From assembly GCF_001998825.1 (NCBI RefSeq), contig NZ_MLHG01000035.1:1-53237 (forward strand): DNA of 53,237 nt. The letters run 5' to 3'. Under the pieces are notes generated by a model that did not search any database, was not told the DNA's origin, and saw only the letters and a program-made list of their open reading frames with translations. The position numbers and the translations under genes are program-made. The stretch is from Rodentibacter mrazii (lineage in GTDB: Bacteria > Pseudomonadota > Gammaproteobacteria > Enterobacterales > Pasteurellaceae). Within the stretch, counting starts at the first letter, position 1, and the number at the start of each line of letters is the position of its first letter. Positions 1 through 8,963 of this stretch are shown piece by piece.

Positions 1-40
1 GAAGTACACTACAATTTATTAAATCTTTTACTAAATCTAG

Positions 41-65
41 AAGGAAGTATTTATACTTCCTTTTG
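41..65 (+). terminator. Intrinsic terminator of a gene upstream of the window
   Basis: A perfect 10-bp inverted repeat (AAGGAAGTAT, positions 41-50, with ATACTTCCTT, 53-62) is followed by a short T-rich tail. It precedes lutA on the same strand, so it probably ends a gene lying before the window. Confidence 0.6.
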
Positions 66-125
66 TGCTATAACAGTATTATAAATACGATTTTTTCTTA
101 TTCTTAATTTTAATAGGCATATCAA

Positions 126-860
126 ATGAATGTAAATTTTTATGTAACCTGCATTGCAGATGTCGTAAAAGCCGGTGTTGCTAAAAACACCGTTCTCTTA
201 CTCGAGAAATTGGGATGCAATGTCATTTTCCTTGAAAAACAAGGTTGTTGTGGGCAACCGGCTATAAACAGTGGCTATACTAAACAGGCGCTGGCGGGAA
301 TGAAAAATTTGGTTGAAACCTTTGAAGTCAATGATCACCCTATTGTTGCACCAGCCGGGTCATGCGTCTCTGCGATTAAATACTATCCTGAATATTTTAA
401 TCGATTTGGTGAAACCGAATGGGCAAAACGAGCAGAAAATATATCAAAACGCTTTTATGATCTTACGGATTTTATCGTCAATGTTCTCGGAAAAACCAAT
501 ATCGGAGCCACATTAACGGGCAAAGCTGTTTATCACCCTTCTTGTAGTTTAAGCCGTAAACTAGGTATCGTCGATGAGCCTCTCGCTTTGCTTCGCAATG
601 TAAAAGGTTTAGAACTTCTTCCAATTCACAATCAACAAACTTGTTGCGGTTTTGGCGGAACATTTTCAGTTAAAATGGCAGAAATTTCCGGAGAAATGGT
701 TACAGAGAAAGTAAAAAATATTACCGAAGTTGAACCGGATTATTTAATTGGTGCAGATGTAAGCTGTTTAATTAATATCAGCGGACGTTTACAACGTGAA
801 GGTAAAAAAGTAAAAGTTATGCATATTGCAGAAGTTCTAATGCAGCAAGGAGAAGTTTAA
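126..860 (+). CDS. lutA: L-lactate utilization protein LutA (YkgE family)
   Basis: Subunit of the LutABC (YkgEFG) iron-sulfur complex, which oxidises L-lactate to pyruvate in the cytoplasm. The 244-residue protein has the two cysteine-rich CCG domains of the family: CCG at residues 41-43 and a second at 173-175, with a HPSC segment near 137-140. Such CCG motifs ligate an unusual iron-sulfur cluster in heterodisulfide-reductase-like proteins. Length matches E. coli YkgE (about 240 residues). It is the first gene of a three-gene operon; lutB follows after one base. No lactate permease or LutR/LldR regulator is visible in the window; either could lie upstream. The ribosome binding site is weak (AATAGG). 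Confidence 0.9.
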   Translation: MNVNFYVTCIADVVKAGVAKNTVLLLEKLGCNVIFLEKQGCCGQPAINSGYTKQALAGMKNLVETFEVNDHPIVAPAGSCVSAIKYYPEYFNRFGETEWAKRAENISKRFYDLTDFIVNVLGKTNIGATLTGKAVYHPSCSLSRKLGIVDEPLALLRNVKGLELLPIHNQQTCCGFGGTFSVKMAEISGEMVTEKVKNITEVEPDYLIGADVSCLINISGRLQREGKKVKVMHIAEVLMQQGEV

Positions 861-861
861 T

Positions 862-2271
862 ATGTCCCATTTACAAACTAGCAGCCTTCCTTTTAAAGAA
901 CGCGTCGAACAGCAAATTCACAATGAAATCATGCGTAAAGCGGTAATCAAGGCTCAGGAAACCATTGGAGCCAACCGCCAAAAAATGGTTGATGAATTAG
1001 GACATTGGGAAGAATGGCGTGATCTTTCTAAACAATTCCGTAATCATGTTTTAGCTAATTTAGATGCCTACTTATATCAATTAAGTGAAAAAGTCACCCA
1101 AAATGGGGGACATGTTTTTTTTGCCGAAACGGCTGAAGAAGCAAGTGATTATATCCGTAAAGTCGCCCTAGAGAAAAAGGCTAAAACTATTGTTAAATCA
1201 AAATCAATGGTAACGGAAGAGATCGGTTTAAATTCAGTTTTGGAAACCGAAGGAATAAAAGTCGTTGAAACGGATCTAGGTGAATATTTACTTCAAATTG
1301 TTGGCGATAAGCCGTCACATATTGTTGTACCAGCCATCCATAAAGATCGCCACCGTATTCATAAAGAGTTACATGAAGTATTGGGCTATGAAGGCAGCGA
1401 ACAACCGGAAGAAATGAATGCATTTATCCGTAAGGTTTTACGAGAAGATTTTTTAAAGGCGGATATTGGAATTTCAGGTTGCAATTTTGCCGTACCAGAA
1501 ACAGGTTCGGTTTGTTTAGTGACCAATGAAGGAAACTTACGTTTAGCCACAACCGTACCGAAAACACATATTGCTGTAATGGGGATGGAACGCATTGCAC
1601 CAACCTTTAAAGAAGTCGATGTACTAATTACAATGCTTTGTCGCAGTGCTGTAGGCGCAAAATTAACCGCCTACAATACTTGGCTCACAGGCCCACGTCT
1701 AGAAAATGAAGCTGACGGTCCGGAAGATTTCCATTTAGTAATTGTCGATAATGGACGTTCAGCGATTTTAGAAAGCGAATTCAAGGAAGTTTTACGTTGT
1801 ATTCGCTGTGGTGCATGTCTAAACACCTGCCCAGCTTATCGACAAATTGGTGGACACGGCTATGGTTCAATCTACCCCGGACCAATCGGCGCTGTCATAT
1901 CGCCTCTTCTAGGCGGTTACAAGGAATTTAAGGAATTACCTTATGCTTGTTCACTTTGTAACGCATGTAACAGCGTTTGCCCTGTTAAAATTCCGCTAGC
2001 CCAACTCATTCTTAAACATCGTGAAAAAATGGTAGAGCAAGGTGTTACCCCAAAAATCGAACAGTTAGAAATTAAAGGTTTCACATTTGCTAATTCCCAC
2101 CCTACTCTTTGGAATATGGGAGTTAAAGTAGGGGCAAAAGCGATAAGTAAATTTATCAAAAATGGGAAACCTGCTATTAAAATAGGGGCATTAGGCGAAT
2201 GGACAAAAGCCCGAGATTTACCGATCAGCGATGGAGAAAGTTTCCGTGAATGGTTTGCGAAGCGGAAATAA
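862..2271 (+). CDS. lutB: L-lactate utilization iron-sulfur protein LutB (YkgF family)
   Basis: Iron-sulfur subunit of the LutABC lactate-oxidising complex. The 469-residue protein has an N-terminal LUD domain (about residues 70-300) and a C-terminal ferredoxin-like region with two four-cysteine sets: C313, C316, C319, C323 and C363, C366, C369, C373. Each set has CxxCxxCxxxCP spacing, as expected for two 4Fe-4S clusters. The ATG lies one base after the lutA stop and uses AAGGAGAAG inside the end of lutA, so the two are probably translationally coupled. Length matches E. coli YkgF. Confidence 0.93.
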   Translation: MSHLQTSSLPFKERVEQQIHNEIMRKAVIKAQETIGANRQKMVDELGHWEEWRDLSKQFRNHVLANLDAYLYQLSEKVTQNGGHVFFAETAEEASDYIRKVALEKKAKTIVKSKSMVTEEIGLNSVLETEGIKVVETDLGEYLLQIVGDKPSHIVVPAIHKDRHRIHKELHEVLGYEGSEQPEEMNAFIRKVLREDFLKADIGISGCNFAVPETGSVCLVTNEGNLRLATTVPKTHIAVMGMERIAPTFKEVDVLITMLCRSAVGAKLTAYNTWLTGPRLENEADGPEDFHLVIVDNGRSAILESEFKEVLRCIRCGACLNTCPAYRQIGGHGYGSIYPGPIGAVISPLLGGYKEFKELPYACSLCNACNSVCPVKIPLAQLILKHREKMVEQGVTPKIEQLEIKGFTFANSHPTLWNMGVKVGAKAISKFIKNGKPAIKIGALGEWTKARDLPISDGESFREWFAKRK

Positions 2272-2294
2272 TTCAGATAGAGGAATTAATAACA

Positions 2295-2996
2295 ATGAAT
2301 TTAGAAAACAGAGAAAATTTCTTAAATAAACTTGCAAATAAAATGGGTAGAGCACGCCAATTAGTGCCAACGCCCATGGAAGAGCCATTAAATAACTATC
2401 CTCTGACTCGCTTGATACATTTATCTCAAAGCGAACTTTGTGATGAATTTATAAATTTCGCGAAAATTCTATTAGTAGATATTGTTGAAGCGAAAGAAGA
2501 GAATGTCGCAAAAGCGATTATAGATGTCTGTGAAAAATATGGTGGTGGTAGTATCGTACTTAATCATGATTCCCGCCTCGAAGATCTTGGTATTATTGAT
2601 GCGGTAAAAAACACATTCGACAGTTACGTGTGGGACTACGATAATGGTGACGAAAACATCATAAAATCGGCCAAAGCGAATATTGGTATTGTACATGGCG
2701 AATATGGGCTTGCGGAATCAGGCGGAGCTGTTTTATTTTCCTCTAAAGGAAATGGTCGCTCAACAAGTTTATTACCTGAAAAATCAATTATCGTCATTCG
2801 TAAAAGTGCGGTACTTCCGCGTGTTGCTCAATTAGCTCAAATTCTTCATGAAAAAGCCCTAATCGGGGAACGTATGCCATCCTGCATTAATATTATTTCC
2901 GGCCCAAGTGCTACCGCAGATATTGAGCTAATTAAAGTCGTCGGTGTCCACGGCCCCGTTTCTCAAATTTATGTTCTCATTGACGATTTAAACTAA
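2295..2996 (+). CDS. lutC: L-lactate utilization protein LutC (YkgG family)
   Basis: Third subunit of the LutABC complex, a single LUD-domain protein of 233 residues. The segment reading GLAESGGAVLFSSKGNGRST in its second half is typical of the family. An in-frame ATG at 2250 would add 15 residues but overlaps lutB; ATG 2295 is preferred because AGAGGA sits at a usable distance upstream and the length then matches YkgG (about 231). A DNA uptake sequence (2804-2812) lies in the coding region. A strong terminator follows 14 bases after the stop, closing the lutABC unit. Confidence 0.9.
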   Translation: MNLENRENFLNKLANKMGRARQLVPTPMEEPLNNYPLTRLIHLSQSELCDEFINFAKILLVDIVEAKEENVAKAIIDVCEKYGGGSIVLNHDSRLEDLGIIDAVKNTFDSYVWDYDNGDENIIKSAKANIGIVHGEYGLAESGGAVLFSSKGNGRSTSLLPEKSIIVIRKSAVLPRVAQLAQILHEKALIGERMPSCINIISGPSATADIELIKVVGVHGPVSQIYVLIDDLN

Positions 2997-3010
2997 TCCC
3001 CTCTAAATCA

Positions 3011-3038
3011 ATAAAACCAGCTTAATAGCTGGTTTTAT
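3011..3038 (+). terminator. Terminator of lutABC
   Basis: An 11-bp perfect stem (ATAAAACCAGC, 3011-3021, with GCTGGTTTTAT, 3028-3038) and a 6-base loop. The T-rich descending arm supplies the tail. It starts 14 bases after the lutC stop. Confidence 0.85.
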
Positions 3039-3196
3039 ATTTATCAGTATAGACTCAACCCACGTTGTCATAACTTAAACCGACCTAGAAATGTAGTCTT
3101 TCAGATCATAAACATAGAATTATTTAATATTCTTATAAACAAAGAAAAGCGATTCCCCGTTTCCCCTGAAAAACTACCCAAAAGTAACCGCACTTT

Positions 3197-3225
3197 TGGT
3201 GAATGCCTCATTTTTTGCTATACTC
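3197..3225 (+). promoter_or_regulatory. Sigma-70 promoter of phnA
   Basis: TTGGTG (3197-3202), a 17-base spacer and TATACT (3220-3225) lie 37 bases before the phnA start. The -35 box directly abuts the uptake sequence at 3188-3196. The rest of the 265-bp gap after lutC shows only the lutC terminator. Confidence 0.6.
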
Positions 3226-3261
3226 ATGCGCTCATTATAATTGAATAAAAAGGAATAACCT

Positions 3262-3588
3262 ATGGAACAAATACCTACTTGCCCAAAATGCCAGGGGGAA
3301 TATGTCTATCACGATTCTGTAAACTTCGTTTGTCCAGACTGTGCTTACGAATGGAACGGTACTGAGCCAGTTGAATCAGATGAAGATCAACTTATTGTGA
3401 AGGACAGTAATGGCAACCTACTTGCAGATGGGGATGATGTACTTTTAATTAAGGATCTAAAATTGAAAGGTTCATCAGAAGTCTTGAAAAAAGGCACAAA
3501 ATTCAAAAATATCCGTTTAGCCAAGGGCGATCACAATGTCGATTGTGGCAAAATCATGTTAAAGTCTGAGTTTTTAAAAAAGGCATAG
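3262..3588 (+). CDS. yjdM: PhnA/YjdM family zinc-ribbon protein
   Basis: A 108-residue soluble protein with an N-terminal zinc ribbon (CPKC at residues 7-10, CPDC about 16 residues later, then AYEW) and a C-terminal PhnA domain with the segments [15 protein letters not shown] and [12 protein letters not shown]. It aligns along its length with E. coli YjdM (formerly PhnA, 111 residues). Although once called PhnA, the E. coli protein is not a phosphonoacetate hydrolase and its role is unknown. The ribosome binding site AAGGA is well placed. It is a single-gene unit with its own promoter, convergent with eda. Confidence 0.9.
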   Translation: MEQIPTCPKCQGEYVYHDSVNFVCPDCAYEWNGTEPVESDEDQLIVKDSNGNLLADGDDVLLIKDLKLKGSSEVLKKGTKFKNIRLAKGDHNVDCGKIMLKSEFLKKA

Positions 3589-3592
3589 TGAC

Positions 3593-3635
3593 AAAAGTGC
3601 GGTCAAAAAACAATAATTTTTATGACCGCACTTTT
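3593..3635. terminator. Bidirectional terminator made of inverted uptake sequences
   Basis: Two uptake sequences face each other (AAGTGCGGT at 3595-3603, ACCGCACTT at 3625-3633) inside a 13-bp perfect stem (3593-3605 with 3623-3635) and a 17-base loop. A/T runs flank both sides. It lies between the convergent genes phnA and eda and can serve both. Confidence 0.8.
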
Positions 3636-3652
3636 TCCTTTAGTCTCTCATT

Positions 3653-4291
3653 TTATCTCGTTAAATCAACCACTTCTTTGACTAAATGCTCTATCTCATC
3701 CCAGTTTTTTGACCGGATCAATTGTTTCTCTACAAACCAAGAACCACCACAAGCCACCACATTAGGAATAGCAAGATAATCTTTAATATTATGTAATCCG
3801 ATACCGCCGGTCGGCATAATTTGTAATTGTCCATAAGGTCCAAGTAAGGCTTTGATCATTTTAATACCGCCCGAAGCTTCTGCCGGAAAAAACTTCACTG
3901 CAGAAATTCCCAATTCTAGCGCAGCCTCAATTGACATCGGATTATTCACCCCCGGTGTAATTGGGAAATCGAGGTCTTGACATAATTTCACAATTTTTGG
4001 ATTAAACCCCGGTGTAACGACAAAATCAGCACCACTGTTTTTAGCTAAAACCACCTGCTCAGTGGTTAAAACTGTCCCTGCTGCGATTAAAAAATCCGGT
4101 TTATTCGTGCGTAATAGACGAATTGCCTCCGCCGCCGCATCAGAACGGAAAGTAATTTCCGCCACAGGTAAACCATTTTTAGCCAAGCTATCTGCTAACG
4201 GTAAAATATCTTCTGCATTGTCTAATGCAATCACCGGAACAACTTTAAACTGACGGAGTTTTTCGATGATTTGATTGGTTGTGTATGACAT
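3653..4291 (-). CDS. eda: KDPG/KHG aldolase
   Basis: Cleaves 2-keto-3-deoxy-6-phosphogluconate to pyruvate and glyceraldehyde-3-phosphate, the last step of hexuronate breakdown (and of Entner-Doudoroff). The 212-residue TIM-barrel protein has the family catalytic residues at E. coli-like numbering: E45 in VAEITFRS and the Schiff-base lysine K133 in AVKFFPAE. It is the last gene of the minus-strand hexuronate operon, 9 bases after uxaC, and ends at the inverted-uptake-sequence terminator. Confidence 0.95.
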   Translation of the reverse strand: MSYTTNQIIEKLRQFKVVPVIALDNAEDILPLADSLAKNGLPVAEITFRSDAAAEAIRLLRTNKPDFLIAAGTVLTTEQVVLAKNSGADFVVTPGFNPKIVKLCQDLDFPITPGVNNPMSIEAALELGISAVKFFPAEASGGIKMIKALLGPYGQLQIMPTGGIGLHNIKDYLAIPNVVACGGSWFVEKQLIRSKNWDEIEHLVKEVVDLTR

Positions 4292-4300
4292 AGTTTTTCC

Positions 4301-5704
4301 CTATTTAAAATAATGTTTAGCATTGTTAAAGCAGATATTTTCAATCATTTTGCTTAACAGAGGCATATCATTTGGTGCTTCACCGTTCTCGACCCATTTC
4401 CCAACCATTTCACATAGAATACGTCGGAAATACTCGTGGCGGGTATAAGACAAGAAACTCCGAGAGTCAGTTAGCATACCGACAAATTGGCTTAATAAAC
4501 CTAATTGTGAGAGTTGCTGTAACTGACGTTCCATCCCATCTTTTTGATCATTGAACCACCACCCCGAACCAAATTGGATTTTGCCTGCAATTCCGCCGGT
4601 TTGAAAATTACCAATCATGCTGGCAATCATTTCGTTATCACGCGAATTTAAGCAATATAAAATGGTTTTAGGTAACTGATTTTGGCGATCCATTGTATCC
4701 AATAAATGGGAAAGCGGCTCTGCATAAGTGCGGTCACCAATAGAATCAAATCCGCTATCTGCACCAAGTAAAGCAAACATTCTGCTGTTATTGTTACGGA
4801 TTGCGCCGATATGCATTTGCATTACCCACTGACGTTTACAATATTCAGCGGCCAACCACACTAAAACAGCGGTACTAAACCGGGCAATTTCATCTTCCAA
4901 GAGCGGTTGATTTTGCAAGCGTTTTTGAAGAATAGCATTAAGGACGGATTCATCAGGAATAGGGGCAAAGCGTACAATTTCCATACCGTGATCCGCCGAT
5001 TTACAGCCATGAACATCAAAATATTCAAGACGTTTTAACAATGCTTTTTGTAAATCTGCAAAGGTACGAATTTCCACATCCGAAACCTCGCTTAATTGAG
5101 CGATATAGTCGTTAAATTGTGGTAATTCAATTTTGAATACTTTATCCGGTCGCCAGCTTGGTACCATATCAATATCAAAACTTTCATCGTTTTTAACCGC
5201 TTGATGATATTGCAAAGAATCAATCGGATCGTCTGTCGTACCCACCAAGGTCACATTCATTTGCTGCATGATACCACGTGCGGAAAATTCCGGTTGCTGT
5301 AACATTTCATTACATTGATACCAAATTTTATCTGCATTTTGCGGATTGAATAAAGTATTAGTGATACCAAAAGGACGGCGTAATTCTAAATGCGTCCAAT
5401 GGTAAATTGGGTTACCAATGCAAAGCGGAACGGTTTTTGCCCAAGCCAAATATTTTTGGTAATTATCTGCTTTTCCTGTAATCAATTCTTCAGGAACACC
5501 GGCGGTGCGCAATGCACGCCATTTATAATGATCCCCCTCTAACCAAATTTCAGCTAAATCTTTAAATTGACGATTCTCAGCGACTTCTTTTGGGTTTAGA
5601 TGGCAGTGATAATCAAAAATAGGCTGATGTTTGGCATAGTCATGATAGAGTGTTTTTGCCGTATTCGTTGAAAGCAAAAAATCTTCGTCCATAAATTGTT
5701 TCAT
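4301..5704 (-). CDS. uxaC: Glucuronate (uronate) isomerase
   Basis: Isomerises D-glucuronate to D-fructuronate, and D-galacturonate to D-tagaturonate. The amidohydrolase-fold protein has HCHL near its N terminus (FDYHCHLNP) and long blocks shared with E. coli UxaC ([63 protein letters not shown]). The frame stays open to a TTG at 5734, but the ATG at 5704 gives [11 protein letters not shown], matching the E. coli start, and has AGG upstream; 467 residues result. Neighbours are the symporter (41 bases upstream) and eda. An uptake sequence lies inside (4726-4734). Confidence 0.95.
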   Translation of the reverse strand: MKQFMDEDFLLSTNTAKTLYHDYAKHQPIFDYHCHLNPKEVAENRQFKDLAEIWLEGDHYKWRALRTAGVPEELITGKADNYQKYLAWAKTVPLCIGNPIYHWTHLELRRPFGITNTLFNPQNADKIWYQCNEMLQQPEFSARGIMQQMNVTLVGTTDDPIDSLQYHQAVKNDESFDIDMVPSWRPDKVFKIELPQFNDYIAQLSEVSDVEIRTFADLQKALLKRLEYFDVHGCKSADHGMEIVRFAPIPDESVLNAILQKRLQNQPLLEDEIARFSTAVLVWLAAEYCKRQWVMQMHIGAIRNNNSRMFALLGADSGFDSIGDRTYAEPLSHLLDTMDRQNQLPKTILYCLNSRDNEMIASMIGNFQTGGIAGKIQFGSGWWFNDQKDGMERQLQQLSQLGLLSQFVGMLTDSRSFLSYTRHEYFRRILCEMVGKWVENGEAPNDMPLLSKMIENICFNNAKHYFK

Positions 5705-5745
5705 AATGTTACCTGTAAAGTAATGATCTCTCAAAGGAGGATGTT

Positions 5746-7155
5746 TTATTGTTGGCTTCGTTTTTCCAATTCACGTGAATTATTATCAACCACTTCTTTT
5801 GAAAGTGGGTACCAGAAGGTAAGGATAAGGAAAATCGCAATACTGGAAACAGCGGGAACAAGGGTTGCCACATTGTAAATTGAGTTTAAGGTCTCCGCAG
5901 ATTGGTTTAATATATTTGGGGTATAACCTACAAGACTTAAGGCTACACCGCTCAATCCACCGGCTAATGCCTGTCCAATTTTACGCGCAAAGGAATAGAC
6001 AGCATAAATTGTACCATCCTCACGATAATTGGTTTTTAAGTATTGATGGTCGATAATATCAGTAATAAATGCCCATATAATTACCATAAAATAGTTTGTT
6101 CCTAGTAAAGATATAAGAGCAATCGCCAAATAAAGCCAAACATTGGTTACTTTAAGCATAAACAAGGTCAAATAACCAATACCGGTGAATAATAATGCAA
6201 TAGAAGCTGATTCCTTTTTACCAAATTTTTTCACAATCGTTTTTGCAAATGGAGCAACAACAAACGATGCAATTACAGGTAATAATCCACCCACAGAGAA
6301 ACCTATTTTACTGTTAAAATAATCCACATAAAGATAAGGATTCATTGTGCCGATTAATAAAGTAGAGAGTAATAAGATTATCGCCACAAAAATAAAGATT
6401 AACAGCGGTTTATTTGTGAGCAAGCTGGTAAAAATCGCTTTTACATCGTCAAAACATTCATTTTTATCGTGTCTGCGTCCCTCTTTTTCTGGTAACTGCA
6501 CCCGTTCAATCGAGTTTCTCCAACAGAATTGGTACAAACCAAATGCCACTACCATCAATATTCCCATAATGATAGTAAACATTTCAGGTACGATCATTTG
6601 TTTTCCTTCCACTTCTTTATAAATCAATAAAGGCACAATAAAGGAAATGGCTAAAAGGGCTACATTTGCTCCCATTGAACGAAATACAGAAAGTGAAGCG
6701 CGATCTTCAGGTTTACTGCTAATCACACTTGCCATTGAACCATAAGGAATATTGACTGCTGTATAACAAAAACTCCCCCAAATGATGTAAGTAATTGCTA
6801 CATAGGTCAATTTAGCGGAATATGACCAGTCTTTCACAACATAAAGAAACATTAAAAAACCGGACAAACAGACAAATGGTGCAACACGGCGAATAATGCC
6901 TCTAAACCGCCCCTCTTTAAATGGCTTCATTGTATCGACTAAACGCCCCATCCCTACATCAGTAAAGGCATCCAATATGCGTGATGCTAAAAATAATATT
7001 CCCACAACGTAGCCAGGAATTTCTAATACGTTGGTATAAAACAACATAAGGAAGAAAGCAGACATCATAAAGCTCATATCGTTGGCAATATCACCTGTCA
7101 TATAAGCAATTTTATCTTTTAGACCAAAAGGTCTTAGCGGGGTTGGAGTGCTCAT
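5746..7155 (-). CDS. GPH-family glycoside/hexuronide:cation symporter
   Basis: A 469-residue membrane protein with about 12 hydrophobic segments, of the glycoside-pentoside-hexuronide:cation symporter family (MelB, GusB, XynP, UxuT relatives). The N-terminal region [16 protein letters not shown] matches the conserved GPH motif in which acidic residues of helix II bind the coupling cation. It should import a sugar with H+ or Na+ across the inner membrane. Its operon contains a glycosidase, so the cargo may be a glucuronide or small oligosaccharide rather than a free uronate; this is inference, as GPH substrates cannot be read from sequence. AAGGACG precedes the ATG. Confidence 0.85.
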   Translation of the reverse strand: MSTPTPLRPFGLKDKIAYMTGDIANDMSFMMSAFFLMLFYTNVLEIPGYVVGILFLASRILDAFTDVGMGRLVDTMKPFKEGRFRGIIRRVAPFVCLSGFLMFLYVVKDWSYSAKLTYVAITYIIWGSFCYTAVNIPYGSMASVISSKPEDRASLSVFRSMGANVALLAISFIVPLLIYKEVEGKQMIVPEMFTIIMGILMVVAFGLYQFCWRNSIERVQLPEKEGRRHDKNECFDDVKAIFTSLLTNKPLLIFIFVAIILLLSTLLIGTMNPYLYVDYFNSKIGFSVGGLLPVIASFVVAPFAKTIVKKFGKKESASIALLFTGIGYLTLFMLKVTNVWLYLAIALISLLGTNYFMVIIWAFITDIIDHQYLKTNYREDGTIYAVYSFARKIGQALAGGLSGVALSLVGYTPNILNQSAETLNSIYNVATLVPAVSSIAIFLILTFWYPLSKEVVDNNSRELEKRSQQ

Positions 7156-7174
7156 AAGATCGTCCTTTTAAGAA

Positions 7175-8935
7175 TTAAATATAAGTGTCTTTAAATCCGC
7201 AATAGGCATCAACTGGACTAACACCTTTAAATGCAGAATGCCCCATCAATTTTTCTACTAACATTTCCATTGTGGCTTGTTTACCATCATAGGCATTAAT
7301 ATAAGTTTTCACTTGCGGGACATCGGCTAAATGGAATGGACATTGTACCGAAACAAAAATAGTAGGAATTTCGTGTACATAGAACGGAATATCTGGTGTA
7401 CCTTTGGTAGCTTGCCATACAATACGTTGCACTGTACTCATATGCACATTCGCAATGTTGATAACCAAATCATATTGATTGACTAAATCGGCAATTGGGC
7501 GTTTTTGTGAATATTCGTTACGAATGGCTTGAACTTGTTCCTCATCAGGCAAATCTAAAATGTTATCCATTGGTGAACGATAAACAGAAACAGTAAAGCC
7601 TTTTTCACTCAGTAATTCTTGCAAAATTTCAACCGCACTTTTCGCACTACCTGCCACCATTTTGCCAAATCCACCTTCAGTGCCTTTAATATTAACTAAC
7701 AATACACGCGGATATTTTTTAGTCGTGATAGGAAAAATATCCTGTTTATGTTTAACTAGAGTAATAGCTTGATCTGCTACTTCACGGAATATTGCTTTAT
7801 GCTCCGGTAGTCCAATTTTCGCCATTGCCTCCTCTTTTTCGGGTAAGATTTTCTCTTTTGGAGTGTTGTGCAAGTTGATTTTCGCTTTTAAACCAAGTAT
7901 GCGACTAAGTGCCTCATGCAAACGCTCTTTTGAAATGACACCGTTGCGGTAACCATCTAGCATATAACCAAAATCTTCATCAGGATCATTAAAGAACAGG
8001 AATAAATCACAACCTGCCGCAATCGCTTGAGGAACAAGTTCACTTCGTTTCATACTGGACGTCATCGCTACCATATGGCTTGCATCAGTAACAATAACAC
8101 CATTAAACCCTAATTTACCGCGCAATAAATCGGTTAAAAGTGGTTTTGATAGCGTGGCCGGCAAACAATCTTCGTCCGTTAAACTCGGATCAAAATATTT
8201 TTCATAACTTGGAAGATGAATATGTCCAGCCATAATGGATGGCAATCCTGCATCAATTAAACTTTGATAAACTTTGCCGAAGGTTTGATCCCATTCATCA
8301 CAGGAGAAACTATTAATACTAAATGATAAATGTTGATCACGCTCATCAACACCATCACCCGGGAAGTGTTTCGCAGCCGGTTGAATACCGCTCTCTTGGA
8401 TCCCTTTCATATAAGCAAGCGACATTTCCAACACTTGCTCAGGATTTGAACCAAACACGCGATTAGAGATTATCGGATTACGCCAGTTATAGTTAATATC
8501 CACTATCGGTGCAAAACTCCAATTACAACCAATTGCCGCCGCTTCAATTCCGGCTACACGCCCCATTTCATAGGCATAGCGGGCATTTTGAGTCGCACCA
8601 ATCTTAACTTGTAGCCCTATTTCCGTACCGTCTGTACAAGCACCATTCCCGCCTGCTTCAGTATTGGCTGCAATCAAAAGAGGAATTTTGCTTTTTGTTT
8701 GTAAAATGCGGTTTTGTTCATAAACTTCTTCTGCCTTACCCGGATTGTAGCGCACTGCACCAATGTGATATTTACTGACCATTTCGGTTAAATATTCTTC
8801 CGAGCGACTTGATCCCATATTTACAAATAGTTGCCCAATTTTTTCTTCCAAACTCATATTGGCGATAGTATTTTCCACCCAGGCAATTTGTTCTGGGTTG
8901 AGATAAAACGGTTTTTTGCTTAAATCTACTGACAT
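7175..8935 (-). CDS. Cytoplasmic GH3 glycosidase, beta-N-acetylhexosaminidase (NagZ) type
   Basis: A 586-residue glycoside hydrolase family 3 enzyme. The catalytic TIM-barrel (about residues 25-350) has K189-H190 followed by FPGDG, then four residues and D200-Q201-H202. This is the NagZ-type signature KH(F/S)PGHG-x4-D(S/T)H with H-to-D and S/T-to-Q changes, keeping the Asp/His pair used as general acid/base by GH3 hexosaminidases. The probable nucleophile is D284 in GVIVTDASHM. A C-terminal alpha/beta domain (about 385-560) makes it longer than ordinary proteobacterial NagZ (about 340-350). There is no signal peptide. Its place between a GPH symporter and a HAD hydrolase in a glucuronate operon suggests it cleaves an imported hexosaminyl-uronate; the exact substrate is unknown. 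AGAGGA precedes the ATG. Confidence 0.85.
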   Translation of the reverse strand: MSVDLSKKPFYLNPEQIAWVENTIANMSLEEKIGQLFVNMGSSRSEEYLTEMVSKYHIGAVRYNPGKAEEVYEQNRILQTKSKIPLLIAANTEAGGNGACTDGTEIGLQVKIGATQNARYAYEMGRVAGIEAAAIGCNWSFAPIVDINYNWRNPIISNRVFGSNPEQVLEMSLAYMKGIQESGIQPAAKHFPGDGVDERDQHLSFSINSFSCDEWDQTFGKVYQSLIDAGLPSIMAGHIHLPSYEKYFDPSLTDEDCLPATLSKPLLTDLLRGKLGFNGVIVTDASHMVAMTSSMKRSELVPQAIAAGCDLFLFFNDPDEDFGYMLDGYRNGVISKERLHEALSRILGLKAKINLHNTPKEKILPEKEEAMAKIGLPEHKAIFREVADQAITLVKHKQDIFPITTKKYPRVLLVNIKGTEGGFGKMVAGSAKSAVEILQELLSEKGFTVSVYRSPMDNILDLPDEEQVQAIRNEYSQKRPIADLVNQYDLVINIANVHMSTVQRIVWQATKGTPDIPFYVHEIPTIFVSVQCPFHLADVPQVKTYINAYDGKQATMEMLVEKLMGHSAFKGVSPVDAYCGFKDTYI

Positions 8936-8963
8936 GTTTCATTCCTCTTATTTGATGATGTGA

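Noticed and set aside
3262-3588. Phosphonoacetate hydrolase
   Set aside because: The old phnA name is misleading; the protein is the small zinc-ribbon YjdM type and lacks hydrolase motifs.
3588-3779. Small plus-strand reading frame overlapping the phnA stop
   Set aside because: It runs through the inverted uptake hairpin and antisense to eda; no ribosome binding site or family resemblance.
5704-5734. Ten-residue N-terminal extension of uxaC
   Set aside because: It would begin with TTG and has no counterpart in UxaC; the ATG at 5704 matches the family start and has a ribosome binding site.
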